DNA of 26,223 bases, taken from an uncultured Lachnospiraceae bacterium (GTDB lineage: Bacteria > Bacillota > Clostridia > Lachnospirales > Lachnospiraceae). A model generated the notes under the pieces. It saw nothing but the letters and a program-made list of their open reading frames with translations, did not search any database and had not been told where the DNA came from. Each line of letters starts with the position of its first letter. Position 1 is the first letter of the stretch. Below are positions 1-7,289 of this stretch, piece by piece. The DNA lies in contig CALGGH010000267.1 of NCBI GenBank assembly GCA_937916415.1, positions 1 through 26,223 of the forward strand, in the 5' to 3' direction. A program made the position numbers and the translations under genes.

Positions 1-472
1 ATGGCTTGCCCATGAAAACGTAGGGCTTATTGATCGCCGGCACGCATGATGAAGTCATCATCGCGCCGTAATTGTCCTTGCTCACGTCTTCCTTAACGAA
101 ATAAGCCGGCCGACCCGTGAAGGCATCGGTGGCCACCACAATGAATCCGGAGGGATTAGCCTTGAATGCGTCGTAATCAAAAGGATCCTCTCCGTCTGAA
201 TTGCTGAGAGTGCCGTATATGTAGTCCAGGTCAATGTATGAACCCTTCCTGACAAAATTACGCGCGCTCATGTACTGGGGCCTGAATGCATATCTGTCAT
301 AGAACCTGTAATTCCTGCCCCTCTGCCCGGCCAGGTACGAAGATCCGTTGGCGCTGCCCGCGGAAACTCCCACGAACAAGTCGCTCATCATGCCCGCATC
401 CAGCAGGTGATCAAGTACCCCCGCTCCAAAAATGTCTCTCGTTCCTCCTCCTACGTCAACTATGCCAAACAT
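1..472 (-). CDS. Patatin-like phospholipase family protein (5' part, runs off left edge)
   Basis: Reading the minus strand from an ATG at 470-472 gives about 157 residues with no stop before the window edge, so the 3' end is missing. The start has a good ribosome binding site (GAGGTG about 6 nt upstream). Residues 8-13 read GGGTRD, corresponding to the oxyanion-hole glycine-rich loop of patatins (usually GGGxRG), and residues 35-39 read GVSAG, the GxSxG nucleophile elbow with Ser37 as the predicted nucleophile. The downstream text (AGQRGRNYRFYDRY, then KGSYIDLDYIYGTLSN) fits the bacterial YjjU/RssA-like patatin branch often found in Clostridia. Such proteins are predicted lipid acyl hydrolases of the cytoplasm or inner membrane face; substrates are mostly unknown. 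The catalytic Asp of the Ser-Asp dyad would lie outside the window. It is divergent from potA. Family assignment is firm, the substrate is not known. Confidence 0.9.
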   Translation of the reverse strand, partial: MFGIVDVGGGTRDIFGAGVLDHLLDAGMMSDLFVGVSAGSANGSSYLAGQRGRNYRFYDRYAFRPQYMSARNFVRKGSYIDLDYIYGTLSNSDGEDPFDYDAFKANPSGFIVVATDAFTGRPAYFVKEDVSKDNYGAMMTSSCVPAINKPYVFMGKP

Positions 473-509
473 GTCTGTCACCTCTTCAAGTATTTTTTCC
501 GTACTTCAT

Positions 510-515
510 AGTATA
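510..515 (-). promoter_or_regulatory. Probable extended -10 box for the patatin-like gene
   Basis: On the minus strand the bases read TGATATACT, that is a TATACT -10 hexamer (complement of 510-515) preceded by the extended TGn motif. It lies about 38 bp upstream of the patatin ATG, a sensible leader length. No good -35 hexamer stands at 17 bp, which is typical of extended -10 promoters. This is pattern recognition only. Confidence 0.45.
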
Positions 516-524
516 TCATAAACA

Positions 525-553
525 TTGACCTACAGACATAAATTGTTTACAAT
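525..553 (+). promoter_or_regulatory. Probable sigma-A-type promoter of the potABCD-proA operon
   Basis: TTGACC (525-530) and TACAAT (548-553) are each 5/6 matches to the housekeeping -35 and -10 hexamers and are separated by exactly 17 bp. Transcription would begin near position 560, giving a leader of about 60 nt before the potA ATG at 623. The inverted repeat at 569-601 would lie just downstream of the start site. Spacing and position make this the best promoter candidate in the window. Confidence 0.6.
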
Positions 554-568
554 GTATTAGTTTGTTTG

Positions 569-601
569 TAGTGAACGACAAAAATGATTTGTCGTTTACT
601 A
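569..601. promoter_or_regulatory. Inverted repeat, candidate operator in front of potA
   Basis: Two 14-bp arms (569-582 and 588-601) are inverted copies with a single mismatch (573 against 597) around a 5-bp spacer AATGA. The core half-site reads AACGACAAA. The repeat starts about 9 bp downstream of the predicted transcription start, a classic position for a repressor that blocks RNA polymerase. As RNA the mismatch becomes a G-U pair, so a leader hairpin is an alternative. It is not followed by a T tract, so an intrinsic terminator is unlikely. A ten-base match to one arm is present at 6292-6301. No regulator gene lies in the window. Confidence 0.55.
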
Positions 602-622
602 TAGTTAAGATGTGGAGCAAAA

Positions 623-1726
623 ATGAACCGCGAACTTATCAGATTTGAGAACATAACCAAATCCTTCGACGGATACGAGGTCCTGAACAACCTCAACCTG
701 TCCATACACGAGAACGAATTCGTCACCCTGCTCGGGCCAAGCGGATGCGGCAAGACCACCACGCTTCGCATACTGGCGGGCTTCGAGACGCCTGATTCGG
801 GCCGCGTCATATTTGACGGCGAAGACATTACTAACCTTCCGCCCAACAAGAGGCAGCTCAATACCGTTTTTCAGAAGTACGCGCTTTTTACCCACATGAG
901 CGTGGCCGACAACATCGCGTTTGGACTCAGGATAAAAAAACGCGACAAGTCGACCATAGAACAAAAGATCAAGTATTCGCTCAGGCTGGTCGGACTCGAA
1001 GGCTTTGAGGACCGGTCTCCCGCTTCGCTGAGCGGCGGCCAGCAGCAGCGCATAGCCATAGCCAGGGCCATAGTCAACGAGCCTAAGGTGCTTCTGCTCG
1101 ATGAACCCCTCGGAGCCCTCGACCTGAAGCTCAGGCAGGACATGCAGTACGAACTGATCCGGCTCAAAAATGAGCTCGGCATCACTTTCATATACGTAAC
1201 CCATGATCAGGAGGAGGCCCTGACCATGTCCGATACCGTCGTGGTCATGAACCGCGGCATCATACAGCAGATAGGGACTCCCGAGGACATCTACAACGAG
1301 CCTCAGAACGCGTTCGTAGCCGACTTCATCGGCGAGAGCAACCTGTTGGACGGCATCATGGTGCATGACCGTCTCGTCAACGTTGGCGGACTGGATTTCC
1401 CCTGCGTGGACGTCGGATTCGGCGATGACCAGCCGGTGGACGTCGTGATACGCCCGGAAGACGTGGAGCTTGATGCCTCCGGCCAGGGCCAGACCAGCGG
1501 CAGGGTCGTTTCGATCGTCTTTAAGGGAGTACACTGGGAGATCCACGTCGAAAGCCGGATCGGCATCACCTTTTTGGTACAGACCACCGAGCACTTCCCC
1601 GTCGGAAGCGAGGTCGGGATCAGCGTCGACCCATATAACATACAGATAATGCACAAGCCTTCGTCAAGTGACGAGCAGGTATTTGACAAGGATGAAATGA
1701 AAACCGGTGAGGGCTATGAATCGTAA
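623..1726 (+). CDS. potA: Spermidine/putrescine ABC transporter ATP-binding protein
   Basis: The 367-residue product is the cytoplasmic ATPase that powers polyamine import through PotB/PotC. It shows a complete ABC domain: Walker A GPSGCGKTT near residues 38-46, Q-loop in the stretch NTVFQKYALF, signature LSGGQQQR, Walker B VLLLDEP, and the switch histidine in YVTHDQEE. The last roughly 120 residues form a TOBE-like regulatory region (DVVIRPEDVEL), as usual for PotA. The ATG at 623 has GGAG 5-8 nt upstream. It is the first gene of the operon, behind the promoter and palindrome at 525-601, and its 3' end overlaps potB. Neighbouring PotBCD settle the polyamine assignment; the ATPase alone could not be told from other MalK-like proteins. 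Confidence 0.95.
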   Translation: MNRELIRFENITKSFDGYEVLNNLNLSIHENEFVTLLGPSGCGKTTTLRILAGFETPDSGRVIFDGEDITNLPPNKRQLNTVFQKYALFTHMSVADNIAFGLRIKKRDKSTIEQKIKYSLRLVGLEGFEDRSPASLSGGQQQRIAIARAIVNEPKVLLLDEPLGALDLKLRQDMQYELIRLKNELGITFIYVTHDQEEALTMSDTVVVMNRGIIQQIGTPEDIYNEPQNAFVADFIGESNLLDGIMVHDRLVNVGGLDFPCVDVGFGDDQPVDVVIRPEDVELDASGQGQTSGRVVSIVFKGVHWEIHVESRIGITFLVQTTEHFPVGSEVGISVDPYNIQIMHKPSSSDEQVFDKDEMKTGEGYES

Positions 1727-2546
1727 CAGGGCAAGACTGCTCTCAATACCATACGTAATATGGGTGATCGGGTTTACTGTGATCCCCATAATCTTCATAA
1801 TCGGACGTGCGGTGACCGATGAAAACGGTTCACTTACCGCAGCCAACCTGCTTGCCATTTTTGATCCCATACACCGCAAGGCCCTGTATCTGTCCCTGGC
1901 TCTCGCATTCATCAGCACGCTCATCTGCATACTGCTGGCTTTTCCCGTGGCCGTCATACTTCGTGGCAGCCGTTTCCGCAAAAAATCAATAATACTGTTC
2001 GTGCTCATCCTGCCGATGTGGATGAACTTCATACTGCGCATCCTGGCCATCCAGATGCTGATATCCAACAATGGCCTGATCAATCACGTGCTGGAGATGG
2101 CATCGCTGCCTGCGCTCAGGCTGATCAATACCCCGGGTGCCATAGTCCTGGGCATGGTATACGATTATCTGCCATACATGATGCTGCCGGTCCTAAACAG
2201 CGTGCTGGCCATCCCCGAAGACGTCATAGAGGCTGCCAAGGATCTCGGTGCCAACCGTAAGGAAGTGCTCTCGAGGATCATTCTTCCTCTCTCACTCTCC
2301 GGAATAGGAAGCGGCATCACCATGGTTTTCGTCCCCTCGATGACCGAATTCGTCATAGCTAACATCCTCGGCGGCGGCAAGCTGCAGCTGCTGGGCAACG
2401 TGATCGAACAGGAATTTACCACCTCAATGAACTGGAACCTCGGTTCGGGCCTTAGCGTCACGCTGATGGTGTTCGTGCTCATCACCTCGATCATCTTCGG
2501 CAGGAGCAATGAATCCGGGACCAGGGCGGCAGGATTACCGATATGA
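1716..2546 (+). CDS. potB: Spermidine/putrescine ABC transporter permease PotB
   Basis: A 276-residue polytopic membrane protein of the binding-protein-dependent permease family. The first helix starts around residue 9 (LLSIPYVIWVIGFTVIPI) and about six helices are visible. The cytoplasmic EAA loop, which docks onto the ATPase, is present as EAAKDLGANRKEVLSRI followed by LPLS. I prefer the ATG at 1716, behind GGTGAGGG (1706-1713), although the spacing is short; a GTG at 1707 in the same frame would add three residues. The gene overlaps the end of potA by 11 bp and its stop overlaps the potC start in ATGA, so translation is probably coupled. With PotC it forms the transmembrane channel. Confidence 0.93.
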   Translation: MNRNRARLLSIPYVIWVIGFTVIPIIFIIGRAVTDENGSLTAANLLAIFDPIHRKALYLSLALAFISTLICILLAFPVAVILRGSRFRKKSIILFVLILPMWMNFILRILAIQMLISNNGLINHVLEMASLPALRLINTPGAIVLGMVYDYLPYMMLPVLNSVLAIPEDVIEAAKDLGANRKEVLSRIILPLSLSGIGSGITMVFVPSMTEFVIANILGGGKLQLLGNVIEQEFTTSMNWNLGSGLSVTLMVFVLITSIIFGRSNESGTRAAGLPI

Positions 2547-3340
2547 TAAGAAAAGCAATGCACAGAATATACGTGGCGCTGATACTGATATTTCTCTATG
2601 CGCCCATCATCGTGCTGGTGGCACTCAGCTTCAATTCATCAAGGTCACGCGTGGTATGGGGCGGCTTTACTCTCGAATGGTATGCCAGGGTATTTAAGAG
2701 TTCCGCCATCATGAACGCCCTGGGCACCACGTTCGGGCTTGCGTTCTCTTCTGCCCTGATTGCCTCCGTGCTCGGGCTGCTTGGAGCGGTGGGCATATAT
2801 GCCATGCGCAAGAGGAACTATCAGATCATGCTTTTCATGACCAACATCCCGATGATCAACGCAGACATAGTCACCGGCATAGCCCTTCTCCTGTGGTTCG
2901 TGCACCTGATCCCACTGGGGTTCGGATCGGTACTGCTGGCCCACGTGACGTTCAACGTGCCCTACGTCATCCTCTGCGTGCTGCCAAGGCTTGAAGCCAT
3001 GGACGTATATCAGTATGAAGCGGCGCTTGACTTGGGCGCAGGTGAATTTTATGCATTCATGAGGATACTGTTGCCGCAGATCCTGCCCGGGGTCCTGTCC
3101 GGATTCCTGATGTCGGTAACCCTCTCCATGGATGACTTCGTAATCACGTATTTTACGAAGGGTGCCGGAGTCAATACCCTGTCAACGCTTATCTACGGAG
3201 AAATACGTAAAGGCATCAAGCCCGAAATGTATGCTCTTTCTACACTTTTATTCGCGATTGTGTTATTATTACTGATACTGGTGAACCTGCCGTATGGAAA
3301 CATGTTTTCCAAGAAAGTAAGACAAGAGGGAAATATATGA
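2543..3340 (+). CDS. potC: Spermidine/putrescine ABC transporter permease PotC
   Basis: The 265-residue protein is the second channel subunit. It begins with the typical PotC first helix (IYVALILIFLYAPIIVLVAL) followed by SFNSSRSRVVWGGFTLEWY, and has about six membrane segments. The EAA loop reads EAALDLGAGEFYAFMRILLP, and SMDDFVITYF is a PotC-characteristic stretch. The start ATG overlaps the potB stop (ATGA at 2543-2546), and its own stop overlaps the potD start in the same way (3337-3340). The last helix is T- and A-rich at the DNA level. The assignment is firm from order and sequence. Confidence 0.94.
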   Translation: MIRKAMHRIYVALILIFLYAPIIVLVALSFNSSRSRVVWGGFTLEWYARVFKSSAIMNALGTTFGLAFSSALIASVLGLLGAVGIYAMRKRNYQIMLFMTNIPMINADIVTGIALLLWFVHLIPLGFGSVLLAHVTFNVPYVILCVLPRLEAMDVYQYEAALDLGAGEFYAFMRILLPQILPGVLSGFLMSVTLSMDDFVITYFTKGAGVNTLSTLIYGEIRKGIKPEMYALSTLLFAIVLLLLILVNLPYGNMFSKKVRQEGNI

Positions 3341-4395
3341 AAAGAAGAATTGTATCCATCATCTGCGCAATGGCATGCTTAACCTCTCTCCTGACGGGAT
3401 GCGGCAATGGCTCTGCCAAGTCAGGCGACACGCTCACGATATTCAATTACAGTGAATACCTGGAGCCCGAAATGCTGGAACTGTTTACCCAGGAAACCGG
3501 CATTGAAGTCAAGTACGAGGAAGCCACCACGCCCGAGGAACTCTATACCAAATATAAGTCAGGCGGCATCTCCTATGACCTGATCTGCACTTCTGACTAC
3601 ATGATAAAGAGGCTCATAGACGAGGAAGAGGCACAGCCTGTCAATTTCGGAATCATGAGCAACTCTTCAAACATAGGCCAAAAATACTGGACCATGGCCA
3701 GGTCCTTTGATCCCGACAATACTTATGCACTGCCATATTTCTGGGGCACCGTGGGACTCCTGTATGACAAGACCAGGGTTAACGGCACTCCAGACAGCTG
3801 GAGCGTGTTGTTTAACGGCGACTATTCCGGAGACATAATCATGCAGGATTCCATGCGTGACAGTTTCATGATCACCCTGAAATACCTGGGATATTCGATC
3901 AATACCACGGACGAGAACGAGCTGCGCGAAGCCGCGGAGCTACTCACTGCCCAGAAGCCTGACGTACAGGCTTATCTGGTTGACGAGGCCAGGGACGAAA
4001 TCGTGGCCGGCAATGCCGCCATGGCCGTCGTTTATTCCGGCGAGGCTTTCCTGGGCAACCTCTACAATCCCGACCTTGCATACGTGATTCCCAAGGAAGG
4101 TTCCGAGGTATGGATGGATGCCTGGATCGTGACCAAGAACTGCCAGAATCCCGATGCGGCCGCGAAATTCCTTGATTTCCTGTGCCGCAAGGACGTGGCG
4201 ACGGCCAATTTTGAGTACATCTACTACTCCACTCCGAACGAAGCCGTCATCAAGTCAATGGATAATGAATTAAAGAATGATCCCGCCGTCGTGCCTCCGG
4301 ATTCCTGCCTCGAAAACTGTGAGGTCTGCACGCAGACCGATGAGGCCACCACAGAGCTTATCAGCGAGCTGTGGAAAGAGATCAAGGCTCAGTAA
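3337..4395 (+). CDS. potD: Spermidine/putrescine-binding lipoprotein PotD
   Basis: The 352-residue product begins with a lipoprotein signal (KRR, a hydrophobic core, then lipobox LLTGC with Cys22), so it should be exported and lipid-anchored outside the membrane. The mature part reads TLTIFNYSEYLEPEMLELF, then LPYFWGTVGLLYD, typical of PotD/PotF solute-binding proteins. It captures spermidine or putrescine and delivers it to PotBC. The ATG overlaps the potC stop and has AGAGGGAA upstream. Whether putrescine or spermidine is preferred cannot be decided from sequence by eye. proA follows after 15 bp. Confidence 0.95.
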   Translation: MKRRIVSIICAMACLTSLLTGCGNGSAKSGDTLTIFNYSEYLEPEMLELFTQETGIEVKYEEATTPEELYTKYKSGGISYDLICTSDYMIKRLIDEEEAQPVNFGIMSNSSNIGQKYWTMARSFDPDNTYALPYFWGTVGLLYDKTRVNGTPDSWSVLFNGDYSGDIIMQDSMRDSFMITLKYLGYSINTTDENELREAAELLTAQKPDVQAYLVDEARDEIVAGNAAMAVVYSGEAFLGNLYNPDLAYVIPKEGSEVWMDAWIVTKNCQNPDAAAKFLDFLCRKDVATANFEYIYYSTPNEAVIKSMDNELKNDPAVVPPDSCLENCEVCTQTDEATTELISELWKEIKAQ

Positions 4396-4410
4396 GCGAA
4401 AGGAGCAGTC

Positions 4411-5664
4411 ATGACTTCATCAGATTTAAAGAAAATGGGCGAGCGTGCCCGCGCGGCATCCTATGAGCTGCAGGTCATGAAGCAGCAGGACAAGGAAATA
4501 GAACTCCTAAAGTGCGCCGAGTATCTGTCAATATACAAAGATGAGATACTGAAGGCCAACGCTGAAGACATAGAACGCGCCACCGCGGCAGGAATGCACC
4601 CCGGCATGATCGACAGGCTGCGCCTGGACGATGCCCGCATCGAGTCAATGGCCGATGGCATGCGTGAAGTCGTTAAGCTGAAGGATCCCTGCGGAGAAGT
4701 CATCGAGGAATTCTCCCGTCCAAACGGGCTTAAGATCAAAAAGGTGCGCGTTCCCATCGGAGTCATAGGCATAATCTACGAATCACGTCCCAACGTCACC
4801 GCAGATGCCTTCGCGCTTACCTTTAAGAGCGGCAACGCCGTGATCCTAAAGGGCGGAAGCGACGCCATATCATCTAACGTTGCGATCGTAAACCTGCTCA
4901 GGAAGTCCCTCTCCTCTTCCGGACTGAATCCCGACTTCGTGCAGCTGATCGAAGATACCGACCGAAAGGTTACCACCGCCTTCATGAAGATGAACCAGTA
5001 CGTGGACGTTCTGATTCCCAGAGGCGGAGCCGGACTGATCAAAAACGTGGTCGAAAAAGCCACGATACCGGTAATAGAGACCGGCACGGGCAACTGTCAT
5101 ATATACGTGGACAAATACGCTGACATAAATAAGGCCATCCCGATAATCGTCAACGCCAAGACACAGCGCATCGGCGTATGCAATGCCTGCGAGTCCCTGG
5201 TGGTGCATAAGGAAATGACCCGTCAGCTTAGCGCCAGGCTCTCCGATGCATTAAAGCAGTCAAACGTGGAAATCAGGGGCGACGAATTCGCCTGCGACAT
5301 CTATCCCGAAGCGGTACCGGCCACAAAGGATGACTGGGGCCGGGAATACCTGGATTACATAGTCAGCATGAAGACCGTCGGCAGCGTCGAAGAAGCCGTT
5401 GAACACATAAACAAATACAATACCAAGCATTCAGAGGCCATCATTACCGAAGACAAGGCCACTGCCCAGTATTTCCTCGACAGGGTCGACGCGGCCTGCG
5501 TATACGTAAATGCCTCCACCAGGTTCACGGACGGATTTGAATTTGGATTTGGAGCAGAGATCGGCATATCTACCCAGAAGCTGCATGCCAGGGGCCCGAT
5601 GGGCCTAAAGGAACTGACGTCCTATAAATATCAGATCACCGGAAACGGACAAGTGAGGCCCTGA
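4411..5664 (+). CDS. proA: Gamma-glutamyl phosphate reductase (glutamate-5-semialdehyde dehydrogenase)
   Basis: The 417-residue enzyme, of normal ProA length, reduces gamma-glutamyl phosphate to glutamate-5-semialdehyde with NADPH, the second step of proline synthesis. Diagnostic stretches are GVIGIIYESRPNVTADAF, LKGGSDAISSN (cofactor-binding part), and RIGVCNACESLVVH, which carries the catalytic cysteine, plus ASTRFTDGFEFGFGAEIG and KLHARGPMGL near the C terminus. The start at 4411 has AAAGGAG at 4399-4405. It stands only 15 bp behind potD with no room for a separate promoter, so it is probably co-transcribed with the polyamine transporter. Its partner proB lies at 6326-7174 on the opposite strand, which is unusual because proBA normally form an operon. 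Confidence 0.96.
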   Translation: MTSSDLKKMGERARAASYELQVMKQQDKEIELLKCAEYLSIYKDEILKANAEDIERATAAGMHPGMIDRLRLDDARIESMADGMREVVKLKDPCGEVIEEFSRPNGLKIKKVRVPIGVIGIIYESRPNVTADAFALTFKSGNAVILKGGSDAISSNVAIVNLLRKSLSSSGLNPDFVQLIEDTDRKVTTAFMKMNQYVDVLIPRGGAGLIKNVVEKATIPVIETGTGNCHIYVDKYADINKAIPIIVNAKTQRIGVCNACESLVVHKEMTRQLSARLSDALKQSNVEIRGDEFACDIYPEAVPATKDDWGREYLDYIVSMKTVGSVEEAVEHINKYNTKHSEAIITEDKATAQYFLDRVDAACVYVNASTRFTDGFEFGFGAEIGISTQKLHARGPMGLKELTSYKYQITGNGQVRP

Positions 5665-5680
5665 GGCCTCACTTTTATTA
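5651..5680 (+). terminator. Intrinsic terminator overlapping the proA stop codon
   Basis: Bases 5651-5660 and 5665-5674 form a perfect 10-bp stem (AAGTGAGGCC) with the four-base loop CTGA, followed by a TTTTATTATAT tract. The proA TGA lies in the loop and last coding bases, so the terminator begins inside the gene. On the minus strand the stem is followed only by TTGTCCG, so it is a weaker terminator for the convergent 5-FCL gene, whose stop is 24 bp away. Confidence 0.85.
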
Positions 5681-5688
5681 TATGCCTA

Positions 5689-6252
5689 TTATGTGTTTTT
5701 GGTATGAATTAACTCATTCTCGGTAACGATCATGTCAAGGGCCACGTCCCACTCTTCCACGGGCACCTCATCAACCATCTGCAGTTCATACGCAAAGCCC
5801 ATGGAAGGCAGTCCCGGATTAGCGGACAAAAACCTGTCGTAATTGCCTCCGCCGTATCCTATCCTGTTGCCCCCGCGATCAAACACGGTACCGGGAACGA
5901 TGGCCAGCGTATGTTCGGATGGCTGCCACTCACGGGTGCTCCCAATGGGTTCGTATATGCCCATGTATCCCTTCTTAAGCTCTTCGATGGACCTGACGTA
6001 ATAGAACTTCATTCTCCTGTTCTCGATCCTGGGTACCGCAACGCGGATACCTCGCCCGAGGCAGCCCTCGAGTATCCCATACGTATCCACTTCAGACCTG
6101 TATGACACGTATGTGAGCACGGTGCCGACGTGATTATCCATAACGTACTCTATGGCCCTCTCACTTATCAAGCCGTCCCTCCTGGTCTTGAGTGCCGTAT
6201 CCTGCGCATCCCTGAGCTTCAATATCTGTTTTCTGAGTTCAGTCTTGGTCAT
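5689..6252 (-). CDS. 5-formyltetrahydrofolate cyclo-ligase
   Basis: The 187-residue protein matches the MTHFS/YgfA family, which converts 5-formyl-THF to 5,10-methenyl-THF with ATP and so returns stored folate to the one-carbon pool. The nucleotide- and folate-binding signature is visible as VPGTVFDRGGNRIGYGGG followed by NYDRFL (residues 119-142); most relatives have Y where N137 stands. The N-terminal KTELRKQILKLRD is also typical. The ATG at 6252 has no good ribosome binding site (only GGATAAAG). It lies 73 bp behind proB on the same strand and is convergent to proA. FolD and Fhs, which share its folate substrates, are encoded farther upstream on the same strand. Confidence 0.93.
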   Translation of the reverse strand: MTKTELRKQILKLRDAQDTALKTRRDGLISERAIEYVMDNHVGTVLTYVSYRSEVDTYGILEGCLGRGIRVAVPRIENRRMKFYYVRSIEELKKGYMGIYEPIGSTREWQPSEHTLAIVPGTVFDRGGNRIGYGGGNYDRFLSANPGLPSMGFAYELQMVDEVPVEEWDVALDMIVTENELIHTKNT

Positions 6253-6291
6253 AATGACTTTATCCGTTTATTCCGTTTAAGTTCTCCCTTG

Positions 6292-6301
6292 TTTGTCGTT
6301 C
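6292..6301. promoter_or_regulatory. Single half-site identical to the potA palindrome arm
   Basis: TTTGTCGTTC is the exact complement of GAACGACAAA, the left arm of the inverted repeat in front of potA (573-582). It lies in the proB to 5-FCL spacer. A second inverted arm is not visible. A chance ten-base match somewhere in 26 kb has a probability of a few percent, so this is only suggestive. Two direct TCCGTTTA copies (6263-6270, 6272-6279) lie nearby. Confidence 0.2.
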
Positions 6302-6325
6302 TCTGAGCAGAGCCTCCACCGAAAC

Positions 6326-7174
6326 TTATTTATGCATGGTCTGTACGTACAGGGGAAGGTCGAACCGTTCATCCTTACGTGCCTTGAACATGGTTCCTAT
6401 GTCCGCGCCGTCAATTATGCGGTGAATGACCTTTACGTCCTCGGAGTTGGCTATGATCATGTCAATTCCGGACATGCTGGCTATCTTGGCCGCGATAAGC
6501 TTGGTATTCATGCCGCCGGTGCCCACGTCCGAGCCGGTGGTCATCTTGCCCATGTCCATCACTGAGTCCACGTCCTCGACGACGGGGATGAAATCCGCGT
6601 CAGGATTGGACCTGGGATCATCGGTGTACAGTCCGTCTATGTCCGATAACAGTACCAGCAGGTCAGCACCCACCAGTGCGCTGACCACCGCCGACAGAGT
6701 GTCATTGTCACCCATTTCTATCTCATACGTTGCGACCGTGTCGTTTTCGTTGACGATTGGGATCGCACCCATTTCAAAGAGCTGGTCAAACGTGTTTTTG
6801 GCGTTAAACCGGTTTAAGTTGTCGACTATCGTGTGCTTGGTCATCAGTATCTGTGCGGCACGATGATTGTACTGACCGAATATTTTTTCGTAGATCATCA
6901 TCAGCTTGGTCTGGCCTATGGCCGCGCATGCCTGCTTGACCGGTATGTTCTTCATGTCCTCCGGCTTTAATCCAATGGACTTGCGGCCGACCGCTATGGC
7001 GCCCGAGCTGACCAGTACCACGTCCTTGCCGCGGTTCTTGAGGTCACATATCTCACGCACCAGCACGTCGATCTTGGTAAAGTCAAGCTCACCGGTCTCG
7101 GGGTGATGGAGTGATGACGATCCGATCTTGATCACGATTCTCTTCTTGTCCTTTAACAACTCCCTGTAATTCAT
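6326..7174 (-). CDS. proB: Glutamate 5-kinase, short form without PUA domain
   Basis: The 282-residue protein is an amino-acid kinase that phosphorylates glutamate on the gamma-carboxylate, the first and feedback-controlled step of proline synthesis. The family text is clear: IVIKIGSSSL at the N terminus, VLVSSGAIAVGRKSIGL, IPIVNENDTVA, SDIDGLYTDDPRSNPDA and GSDVGTGGMNTKLIAAKIA. E. coli ProB is about 367 residues with a C-terminal PUA domain; here the protein ends just after the kinase fold, as in a number of other bacteria. The ATG at 7174 has AAAGGA about 11 nt upstream. A 115-bp gap separates it from the long operon upstream, so it probably has its own promoter. It heads a two-gene unit with 5-FCL. 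Confidence 0.95.
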   Translation of the reverse strand: MNYRELLKDKKRIVIKIGSSSLHHPETGELDFTKIDVLVREICDLKNRGKDVVLVSSGAIAVGRKSIGLKPEDMKNIPVKQACAAIGQTKLMMIYEKIFGQYNHRAAQILMTKHTIVDNLNRFNAKNTFDQLFEMGAIPIVNENDTVATYEIEMGDNDTLSAVVSALVGADLLVLLSDIDGLYTDDPRSNPDADFIPVVEDVDSVMDMGKMTTGSDVGTGGMNTKLIAAKIASMSGIDMIIANSEDVKVIHRIIDGADIGTMFKARKDERFDLPLYVQTMHK

Positions 7175-7289
7175 TTATTCATTCGTCCTTTCAGTCATTT
7201 TTCATACAGAAAACTCATCACGGCCAAACCCGGCATTTCAGTTAGAAGCCTATGGCAGGATGCCCCGGCTGAAAACCCTTTTTAGCCAA
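7175..7289. other. Spacer between the COG2509 gene and proB, with imperfect hairpin
   Basis: This 115-bp gap is the longest between the minus-strand genes. At 7267-7287 the arms GGCTGAAAA and TTTTTAGCC form a 9-bp hairpin with one G-U pair on the plus-strand RNA (A-C mismatch on the minus strand) and loop CCC, directly behind the stop of the COG2509 gene; no T tract follows. A TTTCAG/CTGAAA pair with a 29-bp loop brackets the GC-rich middle. A weak TTTGGC...TATGAA pair with 16-bp spacing on the minus strand could be a proB promoter. Nothing here is convincing alone. Confidence 0.3.

Noticed and set aside
286..528. Cys-rich 80-residue open frame on the plus strand
   Set aside because: It lies opposite the patatin-like gene, has no ribosome binding site, and its composition is that expected of an antisense frame.
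560..622. Riboswitch in the pot operon leader
   Set aside because: The leader is only about 60 nt and holds just one hairpin-capable palindrome; no known aptamer core is visible.
605..1654. 349-codon open frame on the minus strand
   Set aside because: It is antisense to potA, whose Walker motifs are clear; long antisense frames are common at this GC content and codon use.
7267..7287. Hairpin behind the COG2509 gene as an intrinsic terminator
   Set aside because: The stem is short and AT-rich, carries a mismatch on the minus strand and is not followed by a T tract.
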